A stretch of DNA of 64,000 bases from an uncultured Flavobacteriales bacterium (GCA_937973555.1 CALJKL010000096.1:1-64000); one strand, 5' to 3'. Numbered from the stretch's first letter, positions 26,040 to 36,406 are shown. The notes: generated from the sequence alone by a model not told the origin. Program-made: numbers and translations.

Positions 26040-28166
26040 TTAGTTTCTGTTTTTCAGCAAAATCCATCCGGTACGTGCCTGCTGATTATCCAATTCTATT
26101 ACATACCAATAAACACCAGTAGGAAGCAACCTTCCACTACTGAAACCATTCCATTCAAAACGAGAAATATCATCGGTATGAAAAACTACTTTTCCAAAAC
26201 GGTCATAAATCTTGAGTTTGGCTTTAGAAAAGTATTCAACATGACTCACTCTCCAAATATCATTAAAGCCATCCTGATTAGGTGTAAAAACATTAGGAAC
26301 AAATAGAACCGCAGACTTGGCAAAGGCAATACAAGAATTAGTTTCTGATTTTACATAAATCTGGTAAATGCCCGCTTTAAGGCCAGAAAAAATATTTTTT
26401 TTCTGCCAGTTGATCATATCCATGGAATAGAGGTAAGGAGGATTTCCTCCATTTGCATATATTTCTAAGAAATCTTCTCCGCTGTTAATCCGTATGATAT
26501 CTGGAGTAATTCCAGGGGTCACCTCAACCGTTTGCAAGGCAGTACAACCCTTACTATCTGTAAGTTTTACAGAATATTTACCAGGAGAAGTTACTTCTAA
26601 CCTTTGTGCAAAAATAGGAGGTGAAGTTTGCCATTCGTAGGAAACAAAACCTGTTCCTGCGTCGAGGTTAATTTTTTCTCCATCACATATAGAAGTGTCT
26701 TTCAGCATATTAGAAAAAGGTTGGGGTAATATTTCTACCTTTACCTCTGCTCTATTGCTCTCGCAACCATTAACCTTCTGGCTTACCCAAAAAGAAGAAA
26801 AACCGGCTAAAGAAGTATCCGGAATCGGAGCATTTGGGCTGCCTATGCCTCCTGAAGAATCACTATACCAAAGTAAATTACTCCCTATAGCCCATAAAGC
26901 AGTAGCAGGTGCATTTTGGCAAAACTTAAAATCTGAAACTAGTGGAAGATTGGGGGCGGCTATTACATTTACTGTAATTTGTGCTCTAGGACTTTCGCAT
27001 CCGTCAATTCTTTGGGATACCCAATAATTATATGTTTGTATTGCATTTGTATTCACTATAGGTGCAGATGGGCTACCAACAATTCCGGTAGACGAATCAT
27101 ACCACATCAGATTGCTGCCATTGGCACTGATGCTATTGCCTGAAGAGTATTGACAAAAGTTAAACGTTTGAGAATCTGGTGCAGCAGGTGGCGATTTAAT
27201 TTTAACAACTGCAGCTTCAGAAAAAACTCTACAGCTAGATAAATTGATATTGGTTGCTTCTCCCACAATGAATCTGAAACGATCATCATTTTGATAAGTA
27301 CCTGCAGAAACAACAAGATCTGGATTATTGGTTGAGGAGGTAATATTTGTCCATGTATTTCCTCCATCAATGCTTTTTTGCCATATAAAATTAACGTTAG
27401 AGAAAGTATTTGAACTCATTTGTGCGCTAAGGGTTACATTTTGGTAGGGATTACAAATTCCATTTGTGAAAATTTCCGGCACTGAAGCTGTAATAGATGT
27501 AGCAGGGCCACAAGGACTAAAACTAACATCATCAATAGCCAGATCATTTCCTATACCCCCGGGAGCATTATTAATGAGAACCACTTCCACCTGAGAGGAG
27601 CCAGAATCTGATTTAAAATCCAGATAAAAATTTTTCCATACTTCTGCAGATTCTTCCTGCAAATTCCCTGTGGAAACCGTTCCCAAAATTGTCCCAGAAG
27701 TATTTTGTATCTGAAAAGTGACATTGGGTTTAATGAAGTTACTTCCCGCTCTATGAATATTCAGAACCCAGGCAGAAAATCTGTAAATTTGATTGGGACA
27801 GAGATTAGAAACTCTCCTTCTGTAAAATTCACCTGGAGTATAACTCGCATTTACCACCAGCATATTGCCGTAGGTACCCGGTGCATCATTGGTGTGGTCT
27901 AAAGATTTTTGCCAGCTCCAATTTAAGTATTCTGTAGTATTAGAAATTGTATATTCGCCATCATTTGGCGGGAAGACAGATCTATAATTGTATGAAGTAG
28001 AGGCCGGATAGGTTAATGGCGGTGAAATAACCTGAGAAGGAGAATTGACTGTGCCAAAAGTTTCCAAAAAAATAGGTGCCCCAAAAGTACCTCCACAAAG
28101 TTGTGCAAAAATCTGAATGGAAAAAACAGTTAAGAATATGATGAAAAAGTCTCTTAAAAATTTCAT
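26040..28166 (-). CDS. Secreted Ig-like repeat protein with T9SS type B sorting domain
   Basis: A 708-residue exported protein. The signal peptide (about 1-22, ending FAQL) is followed by a carbohydrate-binding-like region (about 60-215, with FRFSAWVLNIHRAG and AIDDVSFSPCG). Several Ig/SprB-like repeats follow, two of them near copies built on NFCQYSSGNSISANGSN / KFCQNAPATALWAIGSN with WVSQ(R/K)(I/V)(D/N)GCES ends. The last ~90 residues are the gliding-motility-associated type B domain (VPNVFTPNQDGFNDIW, KIYDRFGKVVF, LPTGVYWYVIEL), which directs export by the type IX secretion system. This machinery is confined to Bacteroidota. The specific ligand or function is unknown. Confidence 0.9.
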   Translation of the reverse strand: MKFLRDFFIIFLTVFSIQIFAQLCGGTFGAPIFLETFGTVNSPSQVISPPLTYPASTSYNYRSVFPPNDGEYTISNTTEYLNWSWQKSLDHTNDAPGTYGNMLVVNASYTPGEFYRRRVSNLCPNQIYRFSAWVLNIHRAGSNFIKPNVTFQIQNTSGTILGTVSTGNLQEESAEVWKNFYLDFKSDSGSSQVEVVLINNAPGGIGNDLAIDDVSFSPCGPATSITASVPEIFTNGICNPYQNVTLSAQMSSNTFSNVNFIWQKSIDGGNTWTNITSSTNNPDLVVSAGTYQNDDRFRFIVGEATNINLSSCRVFSEAAVVKIKSPPAAPDSQTFNFCQYSSGNSISANGSNLMWYDSSTGIVGSPSAPIVNTNAIQTYNYWVSQRIDGCESPRAQITVNVIAAPNLPLVSDFKFCQNAPATALWAIGSNLLWYSDSSGGIGSPNAPIPDTSLAGFSSFWVSQKVNGCESNRAEVKVEILPQPFSNMLKDTSICDGEKINLDAGTGFVSYEWQTSPPIFAQRLEVTSPGKYSVKLTDSKGCTALQTVEVTPGITPDIIRINSGEDFLEIYANGGNPPYLYSMDMINWQKKNIFSGLKAGIYQIYVKSETNSCIAFAKSAVLFVPNVFTPNQDGFNDIWRVSHVEYFSKAKLKIYDRFGKVVFHTDDISRFEWNGFSSGRLLPTGVYWYVIELDNQQARTGWILLKNRN

Positions 28167-28328
28167 TATCTTTTGTTGGGTTTGTAAAAATAAAATATTT
28201 GTAATAAACTATCGTCATAATTCAGATTTTTAAGACGGAATGCCTTTAAAAATATTTCCCTTACAATACTTTACTTCAAGAATCTATATATAAAAAGATG
28301 AATATTCTGATTTTTTGAATTTATTGGG

Positions 28329-28336
28329 TAATTTTG
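28329..28336 (+). promoter_or_regulatory. Flavobacterial -7 box upstream of the nitroreductase
   Basis: TAATTTTG matches TAnnTTTG, 17 bases before the nitroreductase ATG. Confidence 0.45.
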
Positions 28337-28353
28337 TATCAAAATATCAAAAT

Positions 28354-28953
28354 ATGGATTTTTTAGAATTAATGAAACACCGTTATACCACTAAGAAGTA
28401 TAACCCAGATTATAAAGTGGCAGAGGATAAGATAGAAACATTGAAAGAGATCCTTAACCTTTCTCCTTCTTCTATCAACAGTCAACCGTGGACTTTTGTT
28501 TTCGTAGATGATGCAGAGGTAAAAAAACAATTGGCAGAACACTCTATGCACAACAAAGAAAAAGTGCTGCAATGCAGTCATGTGGCGGTTTTTAATGCCA
28601 TAGATGACTTGGACTATTTGGAGAAACATCTTACTGAAAACTTGCCAGAGTATGCTATTAACTATTTCAACAATTATATAAAACATAAGCCAGAGCAAGA
28701 AATAAAGGCTTGGCTGCAACATCAGGTCTATATTTCTTTGGGAATCTTTCTTACAGGATGTGCATCACTAGATATTGACAGCACCTCCATGGAAGGGATA
28801 AACCCAGATGAATACACCAAAATCCTACAGTTAGAACATCACAAAACCGTTTTTGCGGTGTGCATCGGAAAAAGAGATGAAGAAGATACCAATCAACCGA
28901 GTGTAACGCCAAAAAGAAGGATTCCCAAAGACAAAAACATCAGTACTTTATAA
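28354..28953 (+). CDS. Nitroreductase family protein (NfsB-like)
   Basis: A 199-residue FMN-dependent oxidoreductase of the NfsB subfamily. The FMN phosphate-binding start is LMKHRYTTKKYNPDYKV; LSPSSINSQPWTFVFV and the C-terminal GKRDEEDTNQPSVTPKRR are further family elements. Members reduce nitroaromatics, quinones or flavins with NAD(P)H, and some act as dihydropteridine reductases; the physiological substrate cannot be told. I use the ATG before DFLELMKH; a TTG 13 codons upstream lies before the promoter box and is unlikely to be used. It ends at a strong terminator. Confidence 0.9.
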   Translation: MDFLELMKHRYTTKKYNPDYKVAEDKIETLKEILNLSPSSINSQPWTFVFVDDAEVKKQLAEHSMHNKEKVLQCSHVAVFNAIDDLDYLEKHLTENLPEYAINYFNNYIKHKPEQEIKAWLQHQVYISLGIFLTGCASLDIDSTSMEGINPDEYTKILQLEHHKTVFAVCIGKRDEEDTNQPSVTPKRRIPKDKNISTL

Positions 28954-28960
28954 AACAAAA

Positions 28961-28988
28961 AAGACCGCAAATTGCGGTCTTTTTTTTG
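28961..28988. terminator. Bidirectional terminator hairpin
   Basis: Ten-base arms aagaccgcaa and ttgcggtctt with a one-base centre lie between the convergent nitroreductase and M16 peptidase genes, with a long T-run to the right and an A-run to the left. Confidence 0.88.
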
Positions 28989-29003
28989 ATTATTATTCTT
29001 GAA

Positions 29004-31931
29004 TTAGTATCCGAAAATTTCTTCCAAAGAAAGCTTTTTCACCTCTCCCAATTTCTTCATGTCATCCATAGAAACTTTTTTCTCAGATGCCACAATAGCA
29101 TAGGTATAAGGCTTGCCTGAAAGTTGATTTTTATGGAAATTTTTCAAATCCTCCATCGTTACTTTATCTACATTTTCATAAACTTTCTTTCTAGCATCTT
29201 CATTTAAACCTAATTGTTGTGCAGAAAGATAATTATAGATGATGTTATCTTGAGTAATTCTTTCTGTCTGAATATCTTTCTTCACTTGGATTTTAGCCAA
29301 ATCAAGATTTCTAGGCAATTCTGGCATTTTAGTTAATAGTTCATTCATCGCTACACTAGCATCATTGAATTTATCTGCCTGACTTCCTACATAAGATAAC
29401 ATATAGTAATCTTCTTCTTTTTTCTGTGGCTGAACATAGTATCCGTAAGTACTGTATGCCAATGCCTTACTTTCTCTGATGGTTTGGAATACCAAACTTC
29501 CCATACCGCCACCAAAATAATTGTTAAATACATTTACCAGCGTATTTTTATTTGGGTCATATGCTTCTGTATTTCTCACCCATCTAGTTTCTGCTTGTAC
29601 CATATCATAATCTGCAAAAAGCACTTGGTTCTTAGTAGAAGCTTCTTGTTTGAATACTTTAACTGGTGATGCTGTTGCAAAAGTAGCTGGCACTTTGTGT
29701 AAAGAACCTAATTTTGCTGCCAAAGCAGGCAATGGAGTTGGTCCGTAATATATTACTGTTTGCTCATATCCATTAAGATTTTTCATCTTGTCTACCAATT
29801 CCTGAGCATTTACCCCATTCAATTCGTCGTTGGAAAGTACATTGTTGAATTTATTCTGAGCACCATACATTGCATAATTGGTTAATCCTTGAAGGATGGC
29901 TCCTTTATTCGCTTTAGCATCTTTTCTTGCTTTATTTAATCTTGCTTTAAGTGCTACCAATACTTTATCGTCTGCCTTAATGTTGTTTACAACTTCTTCA
30001 TATAATTTTACAGCATTTTCAAAATTTTCTTGAAGTCCTTCTATTCTTACCGTAGTATATTCCTCTCCGGCAGATACATTAAAACTACAAGCTATTTTAT
30101 AGAAAGCTTTAGAAATTTCTTCTGCAGACATTTTATCTGTTCCTAAGAACTGAATGTACTGAGAAGCAAGACTTTGTTTTTTATCATTTAGTGTACCAAT
30201 TTTATATCTATAGCTTAAACGGAAAATATCATTATCCTTGTTTGGCACATATAATACTTCAGCTTTTCCTAACTTAGATTTTTGGATATCTTTTTTATAA
30301 TCTAAGAATACTGGTGTTGCAGATACAGCCGGCATATCATTCACCATTTTCACAAAAGAAGATTGCTTATCTGCATTGGTCTGAACAGGGGTAATTGCTG
30401 GTTTTTCTATTTTAACAGTTGCAGGAGACTCTCCTTTTCTCTTCAATATAGCTACATAATTTTCGCCAAAATATTTATTAGCAAATGCTACAATATCTTC
30501 TTTTTTGATTTTAGACAAATCATTGACATAAGCCACTTGGTCTTTCCAATCCAATTCCGAAGTGAAAGCATCCATTAAAGAACTGGCTCTGCCACCATAT
30601 TTTTCGGTTTCGTAGATTTTGCTTTTCTTAATGTTATTGATGATAGAAGGAATAAGATTATCATCAAAATTACCTTTTTTAAGGTTTTCTATTTCATTAA
30701 GTACTAATGCCTTTACATCCTCTAAACTTTGTCCTGTAGTAGGTGCTGCAGAAAGGTAAAGAATTCCGTGATCTATCAAAGTATAAGTAGAAGCAGACGC
30801 TCTCAATAATTTTTGTTTTTTCACCAAATTCAAGTCCAATAAACCAGCTCTTCCGTTGGTTAAAATCTGACCCACTAAATCTGCCAACAAAGCATCTTTG
30901 GATTTATTACCAGGCAATCTGTAGCCAATAGTAAGGTTTTCTGCATCAGGCCCTACAATTTCTTTTACGATAGGAGCCGCGATAGGATCTTCTTGTTGGA
31001 AAGTATATTTATCAAAAGACTTTGGCTGCATGTAAGAAAAAGCCTTGTCTATTTTTGCAATCACCACATCCGGATTGAAATCTCCAGAAAGAATGATTCC
31101 CATATTATTAGGAACATAATATTTGTTGAAATACTTTCTGATTTCAACCAAAGAAGGATTTTTAAGATGCTCTACGGTACCAATAGTTGTTTGTAAACCA
31201 TAGTTGTGTTTTTTGAACAAATTGGCAAATAATGCTTCGAAAACTTTTCTTCCATCATTATCTAATGTTCTGTTTTTTTCTTCATAAACGGCTTCTAGCT
31301 CAGTATGGAAAATTCTCAACACAGGATTTCTGAATCTTTCTGCTTGTACCGTAAGATATTTGTCCAAAGAAGAACTTGGCACATCATCCGTGTAAACAGT
31401 TTGTTCGAAACTGGTAAATGCATTGGTTCCTTGCGCCCCCATAGCAGACATCATTTTGTCGTACTCATTGGCAATAGCATATTTGGAAGCTACTCCAGAA
31501 ACAGAATCTATTTTTTTATAAATAGCTTTTCTTACAGCATCATCCTTAGACTTATTGTATTGCTCATAAAGCGCATCAATTTTATCCAATTCAGGCTTTT
31601 CTTTAGACCAATCTAGAGACCCATATTTATCAGTCCCTTTGAACAACATGTGTTCTAGATAATGCGCCAAACCCGTATTGGTAGAAGGGTCGGTTTTACT
31701 TCCCGCCTTTACTGCAACGTACGCCTGAATCCTAGGATCTTTGTTGGTAGGACTTAAAATTACCGTTAAGCCATTTTTCAAAGTGTAAAATCTGGCTTTG
31801 GCCGGATCATTAGTTACATACTTGTAGGTGTAACCATTTCCTGTTGCTTCTTTCCACTGAAACTGATTTTGAGCATAAGAAACTGCAGAAATCATAACAG
31901 CGGTAAGTGCTAAAATAATTTTTTTAAGCAT
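29004..31931 (-). CDS. M16 family metallopeptidase (pitrilysin-like), two-domain
   Basis: A 975-residue exported zinc peptidase. The signal peptide (about 1-20, ending VSYA) is followed by the inverted zinc motif HYLEH at residues 90-94 in GLAHYLEHMLFKGT. The downstream glutamate is in the AVYEEKNRTLDND segment. The protein has the full four-lobe M16 length, with inactive M16 repeats in the second half (GGGMGSLVFQTIRESKALAYS). Such enzymes degrade peptides in the periplasm. It lies alone, with a -7 box 38 bases upstream of its start and a shared terminator. Confidence 0.93.
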   Translation of the reverse strand: MLKKIILALTAVMISAVSYAQNQFQWKEATGNGYTYKYVTNDPAKARFYTLKNGLTVILSPTNKDPRIQAYVAVKAGSKTDPSTNTGLAHYLEHMLFKGTDKYGSLDWSKEKPELDKIDALYEQYNKSKDDAVRKAIYKKIDSVSGVASKYAIANEYDKMMSAMGAQGTNAFTSFEQTVYTDDVPSSSLDKYLTVQAERFRNPVLRIFHTELEAVYEEKNRTLDNDGRKVFEALFANLFKKHNYGLQTTIGTVEHLKNPSLVEIRKYFNKYYVPNNMGIILSGDFNPDVVIAKIDKAFSYMQPKSFDKYTFQQEDPIAAPIVKEIVGPDAENLTIGYRLPGNKSKDALLADLVGQILTNGRAGLLDLNLVKKQKLLRASASTYTLIDHGILYLSAAPTTGQSLEDVKALVLNEIENLKKGNFDDNLIPSIINNIKKSKIYETEKYGGRASSLMDAFTSELDWKDQVAYVNDLSKIKKEDIVAFANKYFGENYVAILKRKGESPATVKIEKPAITPVQTNADKQSSFVKMVNDMPAVSATPVFLDYKKDIQKSKLGKAEVLYVPNKDNDIFRLSYRYKIGTLNDKKQSLASQYIQFLGTDKMSAEEISKAFYKIACSFNVSAGEEYTTVRIEGLQENFENAVKLYEEVVNNIKADDKVLVALKARLNKARKDAKANKGAILQGLTNYAMYGAQNKFNNVLSNDELNGVNAQELVDKMKNLNGYEQTVIYYGPTPLPALAAKLGSLHKVPATFATASPVKVFKQEASTKNQVLFADYDMVQAETRWVRNTEAYDPNKNTLVNVFNNYFGGGMGSLVFQTIRESKALAYSTYGYYVQPQKKEEDYYMLSYVGSQADKFNDASVAMNELLTKMPELPRNLDLAKIQVKKDIQTERITQDNIIYNYLSAQQLGLNEDARKKVYENVDKVTMEDLKNFHKNQLSGKPYTYAIVASEKKVSMDDMKKLGEVKKLSLEEIFGY

Positions 31932-31969
31932 ATTAAATTTCTATTAGGGTGTTAATTATTACTATTAGT

Positions 31970-31977
31970 CAAAAATA
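31970..31977 (-). promoter_or_regulatory. Flavobacterial -7 box upstream of the M16 peptidase
   Basis: On the minus strand this reads TATTTTTG (TAnnTTTG), 38 bases before the M16 peptidase ATG. Confidence 0.4.
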
Positions 31978-32000
31978 TAATTGAAATGTTTCACAAAAAA

Positions 32001-33338
32001 TTAATTTCTTTCAAAAAGAAGTCTTTCCCCATGTTTTTCTTCCGAAACTTTTCCATTTTCATAGGCTAGAAAGCCGTTTACAAAAGTATGGGTAATTGCA
32101 GAATGGAAAGTCTCGCCTTCCAAAGGACTCCAGCCACATTTATATAAAATATTTTCCTTAGAAACAGTGGTTTCTTTATTGGGATTAATGAGCACCAAAT
32201 CTGCTTTGTAGCCTTCTTTAATGAAGCCTCTTTTTTCTATTTCAAAAATAATTGCCGGATTGTGACACATTTTTTCTACCAATTTCTCCAAAGAAATTTT
32301 TCCTGTTTTGAAATTCTCAAACATCACCTGCAAAGAATGCTGCACCAATGGTGCTCCTGAAGGTGCTTTGGTGTATACATTATTTTTTTCCTCCCAAGTG
32401 TGCGGAGCATGGTCTGTAGCCACCACATCTATCTTGTCATCCAACAAAGCTTCCCAAAGCTGGTCTTTGTCTTTTTGCGTTTTCACCGCCGGATTCCATT
32501 TGATGAGGGTGCCTTTGGTTTCATAATCTTTATCGGTAAAGGTGAGATGATGCACACAAACCTCGGCCGTAATTTTTTTCTCTTTTAGAGGGATTTTATT
32601 GGAAAAAAGTTCCATTTCTTTTCCAGTAGACAAATGGAAAATATGCAATCTTGCTCCGGTTTTCTTTGCCAATTCTACCGCTTTGGATGAAGAAATATAA
32701 CATGCTTCTTCACTTCTGATAAGATGATGACAACTCATCGGGATGTCTTCGCCATATTTTTCCAGATGCTCTTTCAGATTTTTCTGGATGGTAACCTCAT
32801 CTTCACAATGCACCGCAATCAGCATTTTGGTTTTGCTGAAAATATTTTCCAAAGTTTCAGGATTGTCTACCAACATATTTCCGGTAGAAGAACCGAGAAA
32901 AAGCTTAATGCCCGCCACATTTCTAGGATTGGTTTTCAGCACTTCTTCCAAATTATCATTGGTGCCGCCCATCATGAAAGAATAATTGGCGAAAGATTTT
33001 TTGGCCGCTATTTGATATTTATCTTCCAAAAGCTCTTGAGTCACTGCATTAGGAACTGTATTGGGTTGCTCTATAAAACTGGTGACTCCGCCTGCCACTG
33101 CAGCGCGGGATTCTGATTCAATATCTCCTTTATGGGTAAGTCCCGGTTCACGAAAATGCACCTGATCATCTATAACACCTGGTAGAAGATAAGAACCTTC
33201 TGCATCAATGATTTGATCTGCTTTTTCTTCAGAAATATGGGTAGAGATTTCAGCAATAAGTTCGTTTTCAATTAAAACGTCTGCCTTAAAAATCCGGCCT
33301 TCGTTTACGAGCTGAGCATTTTGGATAAGCGTTTTCAT
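32001..33338 (-). CDS. pyrC: Dihydroorotase, class I, with Gln in place of the first metal His
   Basis: A 445-residue amidohydrolase closing carbamoyl aspartate to dihydroorotate in pyrimidine synthesis. The fold is clear: LLPGVIDDQVHFREPGLTHK at the start, AVAGGVTSFIEQPNT, GIKLFLGSSTGN, and the C-terminal VDVVATDHAPHT-type metal motif (here VVATDHAPHTWEEK). In the usual D-x-H-x-H motif the first His is replaced by Gln59, leaving only His61. I recall the D-D-Q-V-H form as common in Bacteroidota class I dihydroorotases, so the enzyme is probably active, but that comes from memory. upp, also pyrimidine-related, lies about 7.5 kb away, not in the same operon. Confidence 0.9.
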   Translation of the reverse strand: MKTLIQNAQLVNEGRIFKADVLIENELIAEISTHISEEKADQIIDAEGSYLLPGVIDDQVHFREPGLTHKGDIESESRAAVAGGVTSFIEQPNTVPNAVTQELLEDKYQIAAKKSFANYSFMMGGTNDNLEEVLKTNPRNVAGIKLFLGSSTGNMLVDNPETLENIFSKTKMLIAVHCEDEVTIQKNLKEHLEKYGEDIPMSCHHLIRSEEACYISSSKAVELAKKTGARLHIFHLSTGKEMELFSNKIPLKEKKITAEVCVHHLTFTDKDYETKGTLIKWNPAVKTQKDKDQLWEALLDDKIDVVATDHAPHTWEEKNNVYTKAPSGAPLVQHSLQVMFENFKTGKISLEKLVEKMCHNPAIIFEIEKRGFIKEGYKADLVLINPNKETTVSKENILYKCGWSPLEGETFHSAITHTFVNGFLAYENGKVSEEKHGERLLFERN

Positions 33339-33359
33339 TTTTTCTTTTTAAGATTTCTA

Positions 33360-33367
33360 CAAATTTA
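33360..33367 (-). promoter_or_regulatory. Flavobacterial -7 box upstream of pyrC
   Basis: On the minus strand this reads TAAATTTG (TAnnTTTG), 21 bases before the dihydroorotase ATG. Confidence 0.45.
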
Positions 33368-33440
33368 AACTTTTCATCATTATTTTTTTCATCCCATGAA
33401 AAATATAAGGCCTTAAATCTCAAATCTCAAATCTTATGGT

Positions 33441-33448
33441 TATTTTTG
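33441..33448 (+). promoter_or_regulatory. Flavobacterial -7 box upstream of the flippase run
   Basis: TATTTTTG matches TAnnTTTG, 21 bases before the flippase start. It would drive the long co-directional run that follows. Confidence 0.4.
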
Positions 33449-33469
33449 TATTCTTAAATTGTTAAAAAA

Positions 33470-34888
33470 TTGAAAAAACTTCTTGGAGAAACGATTATTT
33501 ATGGGATTGGCGCAATAATGCCAAGGATTATCCTATTTGTACTTAATCCTCTTTACATACATTACATAGACCCTGAAGCATTTGCTCAATTTTCCAATTT
33601 ATATGCATTAATTTCCTTTGTTAATATTGTTCTTTCATTTGGTTTCGAAACGGCTTTTTTCAGATTTTCTTCGGAAACCGAACAGCAGGAAAAGACTTTT
33701 AACACTTCATTTTGGTTTCTTACAGGATTCTCTTTTTTATTTTTAATTGGAGTTTTAGCTTATAATCAAACTATTGCTGATTATTTAGGATACGGAAAAA
33801 ATCCTGAGTATATAAAATGGTTTGCCTTGATTGCCTTTTTAGATAATTTATGCGTGATTCCTTTTGCATGGCTAAGGTTCAATAATAAGCCTATAAAATA
33901 TTCTGCTGTAAGAGTTTTCCAATCACTTTTACAAACAGTTTTTGTGATTGCATTATTCCTTTGGATTCCGACAGCATTTTCAGAAAAATTAGGCATGAGA
34001 GAAAAAGTTTCATACCCATTTTATAGCAATCTAGCAGGAAGTTTTTTTGGGGTATTGATGCTTTTGCCGATTATTTTTAAGGTAAGATTCACTTTTTCAA
34101 AAGAGCTTTTTGTAAGAATGATAAAATATTCGTGGCCAATAATGATTGCTGGATTGGCATTTATGGTGAATGAAAATTTTGACAAGGCCATACAAATTTA
34201 TTATATCGATAAAACTGACGCAGGCGCTTATGGAGGTTGCTATAAACTGGCAGTTTTAATGACTCTTTTTGTAACAGCATACAGAATGGGTATCGAACCA
34301 TTTTTCTTTAAACAAATGAATAAAGAAAACGCTAAAGAAACCTATGCAAAAGTGACGGAATATTTCTCGTTTTTCGCATCAATAATAGCCATGGGAATTA
34401 TCGCTAATGTTTCTTGGTTGAAAATTATTTTTGTCCCCAATAAATCTTATTGGACAGCGGTAGAAATTATCCCTATTATAGTAATCGCCAACTTGTGTTT
34501 TGGCATCTATTATAATCTTTCTACTTGGTACAAAGTAACAGATAGAACGCATTTTGGCACCACTATATCATGGATTGGCGCCGGAATTACTATTGTGCTA
34601 CATCTATTATTATTAGAAAAACATGGCTTTATGGTCTCCGCATGGGTTACTTTTATTGCCTATTTTGTGATGATGGTGCTTTCTTATTTTCTTGGTCAAA
34701 AATATTATCCTATTCCTTATAGAACAGGCAAAATTTCATTCTTTTTGTTATTATTAATGCTGTTTAGTTTTATTTTGGTAAAATATTTCAATTATAATTT
34801 CTGGATCGGAAATATATTATTCCTTATTTATTCGGGATTATTAATTTACAGCGAAAAACAATTTATTCTTTCAAAAATTAAAAGATGA
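33470..34888 (+). CDS. Polysaccharide flippase (Wzx/MVF superfamily)
   Basis: A 472-residue integral membrane protein with about 12-14 hydrophobic helices, typical of the polysaccharide-transporter (Wzx) family that flips lipid-linked glycans. The N-terminus ([25 protein letters not shown]) is the usual first helix and [13 protein letters not shown] a typical second block. The start is a TTG giving MKKLLGE; the next ATG (before PRIIL) would cut into the first helix. It overlaps dut by 4 bp (ATGA) and leads the envelope run dut, nucleotidyltransferase, DUF4292, EnvC, tatA. Substrate unknown. Confidence 0.88.
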   Translation: MKKLLGETIIYGIGAIMPRIILFVLNPLYIHYIDPEAFAQFSNLYALISFVNIVLSFGFETAFFRFSSETEQQEKTFNTSFWFLTGFSFLFLIGVLAYNQTIADYLGYGKNPEYIKWFALIAFLDNLCVIPFAWLRFNNKPIKYSAVRVFQSLLQTVFVIALFLWIPTAFSEKLGMREKVSYPFYSNLAGSFFGVLMLLPIIFKVRFTFSKELFVRMIKYSWPIMIAGLAFMVNENFDKAIQIYYIDKTDAGAYGGCYKLAVLMTLFVTAYRMGIEPFFFKQMNKENAKETYAKVTEYFSFFASIIAMGIIANVSWLKIIFVPNKSYWTAVEIIPIIVIANLCFGIYYNLSTWYKVTDRTHFGTTISWIGAGITIVLHLLLLEKHGFMVSAWVTFIAYFVMMVLSYFLGQKYYPIPYRTGKISFFLLLLMLFSFILVKYFNYNFWIGNILFLIYSGLLIYSEKQFILSKIKR

Positions 34889-35325
34889 CCATAAAAGTAA
34901 TCAATACATCCAAACACGCTTTACCCAAATATCAAACCGCCCTTTCTGCAGGAATGGATCTATATGCCAATCTTTCTGAACCAATCGTTTTAAAATCTTT
35001 GGAAAGAAGACTGATCCCAACTGGTCTGTTTATTGCATTGCCGGAAGGCTATGAAGCGCAGATAAGACCAAGAAGCGGCCTTGCCTTTAAAAACGGAATC
35101 ACCGTCCTCAATACGCCCGGAACCATAGATGCTGACTACCGAGGTGAGATTGGTGTAATTTTAGTAAATTTATCGGCTGATGAATTTATCATTAATGATG
35201 GCGACAGAATTGCACAGATGGTGATTGCAAAATATGAAACCGCAAACTGGGAAGAAGTAACTTCATTAGAAAAAACAGAACGAGGCGAAGGAGGCTTCGG
35301 CAGTTCGGGAGTTTCAAAAAAATAA
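34885..35325 (+). CDS. dut: dUTP diphosphatase
   Basis: A 146-residue trimeric-type dUTPase hydrolysing dUTP to dUMP and pyrophosphate. All family motifs are visible: [51 protein letters not shown], and the C-terminal arm [10 protein letters not shown] that closes over the active site. Start codon overlaps the flippase stop. Its position among envelope genes is typical for Flavobacteriia and does not imply a cell-wall role. Confidence 0.97.
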   Translation: MTIKVINTSKHALPKYQTALSAGMDLYANLSEPIVLKSLERRLIPTGLFIALPEGYEAQIRPRSGLAFKNGITVLNTPGTIDADYRGEIGVILVNLSADEFIINDGDRIAQMVIAKYETANWEEVTSLEKTERGEGGFGSSGVSKK

Positions 35326-35353
35326 TAAATAATAAAAAATCATACAACACACC

Positions 35354-36379
35354 ATGAAAATTATAGTTCCAATGGCCGGACGCGGCTCTAGATTAAGACC
35401 ACATACCCTTACGGTTCCTAAGCCATTAATCCCTATTGCAGGAAAACCTATTGTTCAAAGATTAGTAGAAGATATAGCTAAAGTAGCCGGAGAACAGATT
35501 GATGAAATTGCTTTTATCATTGGTGATTTCGGTCCAGAAGTAGAGCAGTCTCTCATAGAAATTGCAGAAAAACTAGGTGCCAAAGGCAGCATCTACACAC
35601 AAGATGAGCCACTCGGCACGGCACATGCCATCAAATGTGCTGAAAACTCTATGCAGGGAGATGTAGTGGTAGCTTTTGCCGATACGCTTTTCCGTGCAGA
35701 TTTTGTTTTAGACAAGGTTTCGGATGGTGTAATTTGGGTGAAGAAAGTAACTGACCCTTCTGCTTTTGGAGTAGTGAAATTAGACGATTATGGATTTATT
35801 ACAGATTTTGTAGAAAAGCCTAAAACTTTCGTTTCTGATCTTGCCATTATTGGAATTTACTATTTCAAATCTGCTGAAAAACTGATGAACGAGATCAATT
35901 ATATCATGGACAATGATATAAAAGTAGGAAACGAATATCAATTAACCACTGCTTTGGAAAACCTCCGTCAAAAAGGAGCTAAATTTTCTTTAGGTAAAGT
36001 GGACGACTGGATGGATTGCGGAAACAAAAATGCTACTGTAGAAACCAATGGGAAAATCCTTCAGTACGAAAAAGAAGAAATGAAAAACTTTGCTGCCTCT
36101 GCAAAAATTGAAAACAGTCTAATTATTCAGCCTTGTTTTATCGGTGAAAATGTGGAAATTAAAAATTCTAAAATAGGGCCTTACGTATCATTAGGAAACG
36201 GAACTTGTATTATCAATTCAAATATTGACAATTCTTTGATTCAGGAAAACACCCTAATCAACCACGGCAACCTCAGCAACTCTATGATTGGGAACAACGC
36301 TCAGTATTATGGGGTTTCCAGAGAAATTTCATTAGGAGATTATTCTGTTTTGGATTTCTTATCAAAAGGCAACGATTAA
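35354..36379 (+). CDS. Sugar-phosphate nucleotidyltransferase (RmlA/GlmU-like)
   Basis: A 341-residue two-domain enzyme. The N-terminal Rossmann-like nucleotidyltransferase domain starts with VPMAGRGSRLRPHTLTVPKPL (pyrophosphorylase signature G-x-G-x-R-L-x-P-x-T-x-x-x-P-K). It continues with GDFGPEVE, the LGTAHAIKCAE and FADTLF blocks, and GNEYQLTTAL. The C-terminus (about 245-341) is a short left-handed beta-helix of hexapeptide repeats (NSLIIQPCFIGENVEIKNS). It probably makes an NDP-sugar such as dTDP-glucose, but the base and sugar cannot be told. Next to the flippase and DUF4292 lipoprotein, a glycan role is plausible. Confidence 0.85.
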   Translation: MKIIVPMAGRGSRLRPHTLTVPKPLIPIAGKPIVQRLVEDIAKVAGEQIDEIAFIIGDFGPEVEQSLIEIAEKLGAKGSIYTQDEPLGTAHAIKCAENSMQGDVVVAFADTLFRADFVLDKVSDGVIWVKKVTDPSAFGVVKLDDYGFITDFVEKPKTFVSDLAIIGIYYFKSAEKLMNEINYIMDNDIKVGNEYQLTTALENLRQKGAKFSLGKVDDWMDCGNKNATVETNGKILQYEKEEMKNFAASAKIENSLIIQPCFIGENVEIKNSKIGPYVSLGNGTCIINSNIDNSLIQENTLINHGNLSNSMIGNNAQYYGVSREISLGDYSVLDFLSKGND

Positions 36380-36406
36380 TAGAATTATAAACAAATACCC
36401 TCAAAG

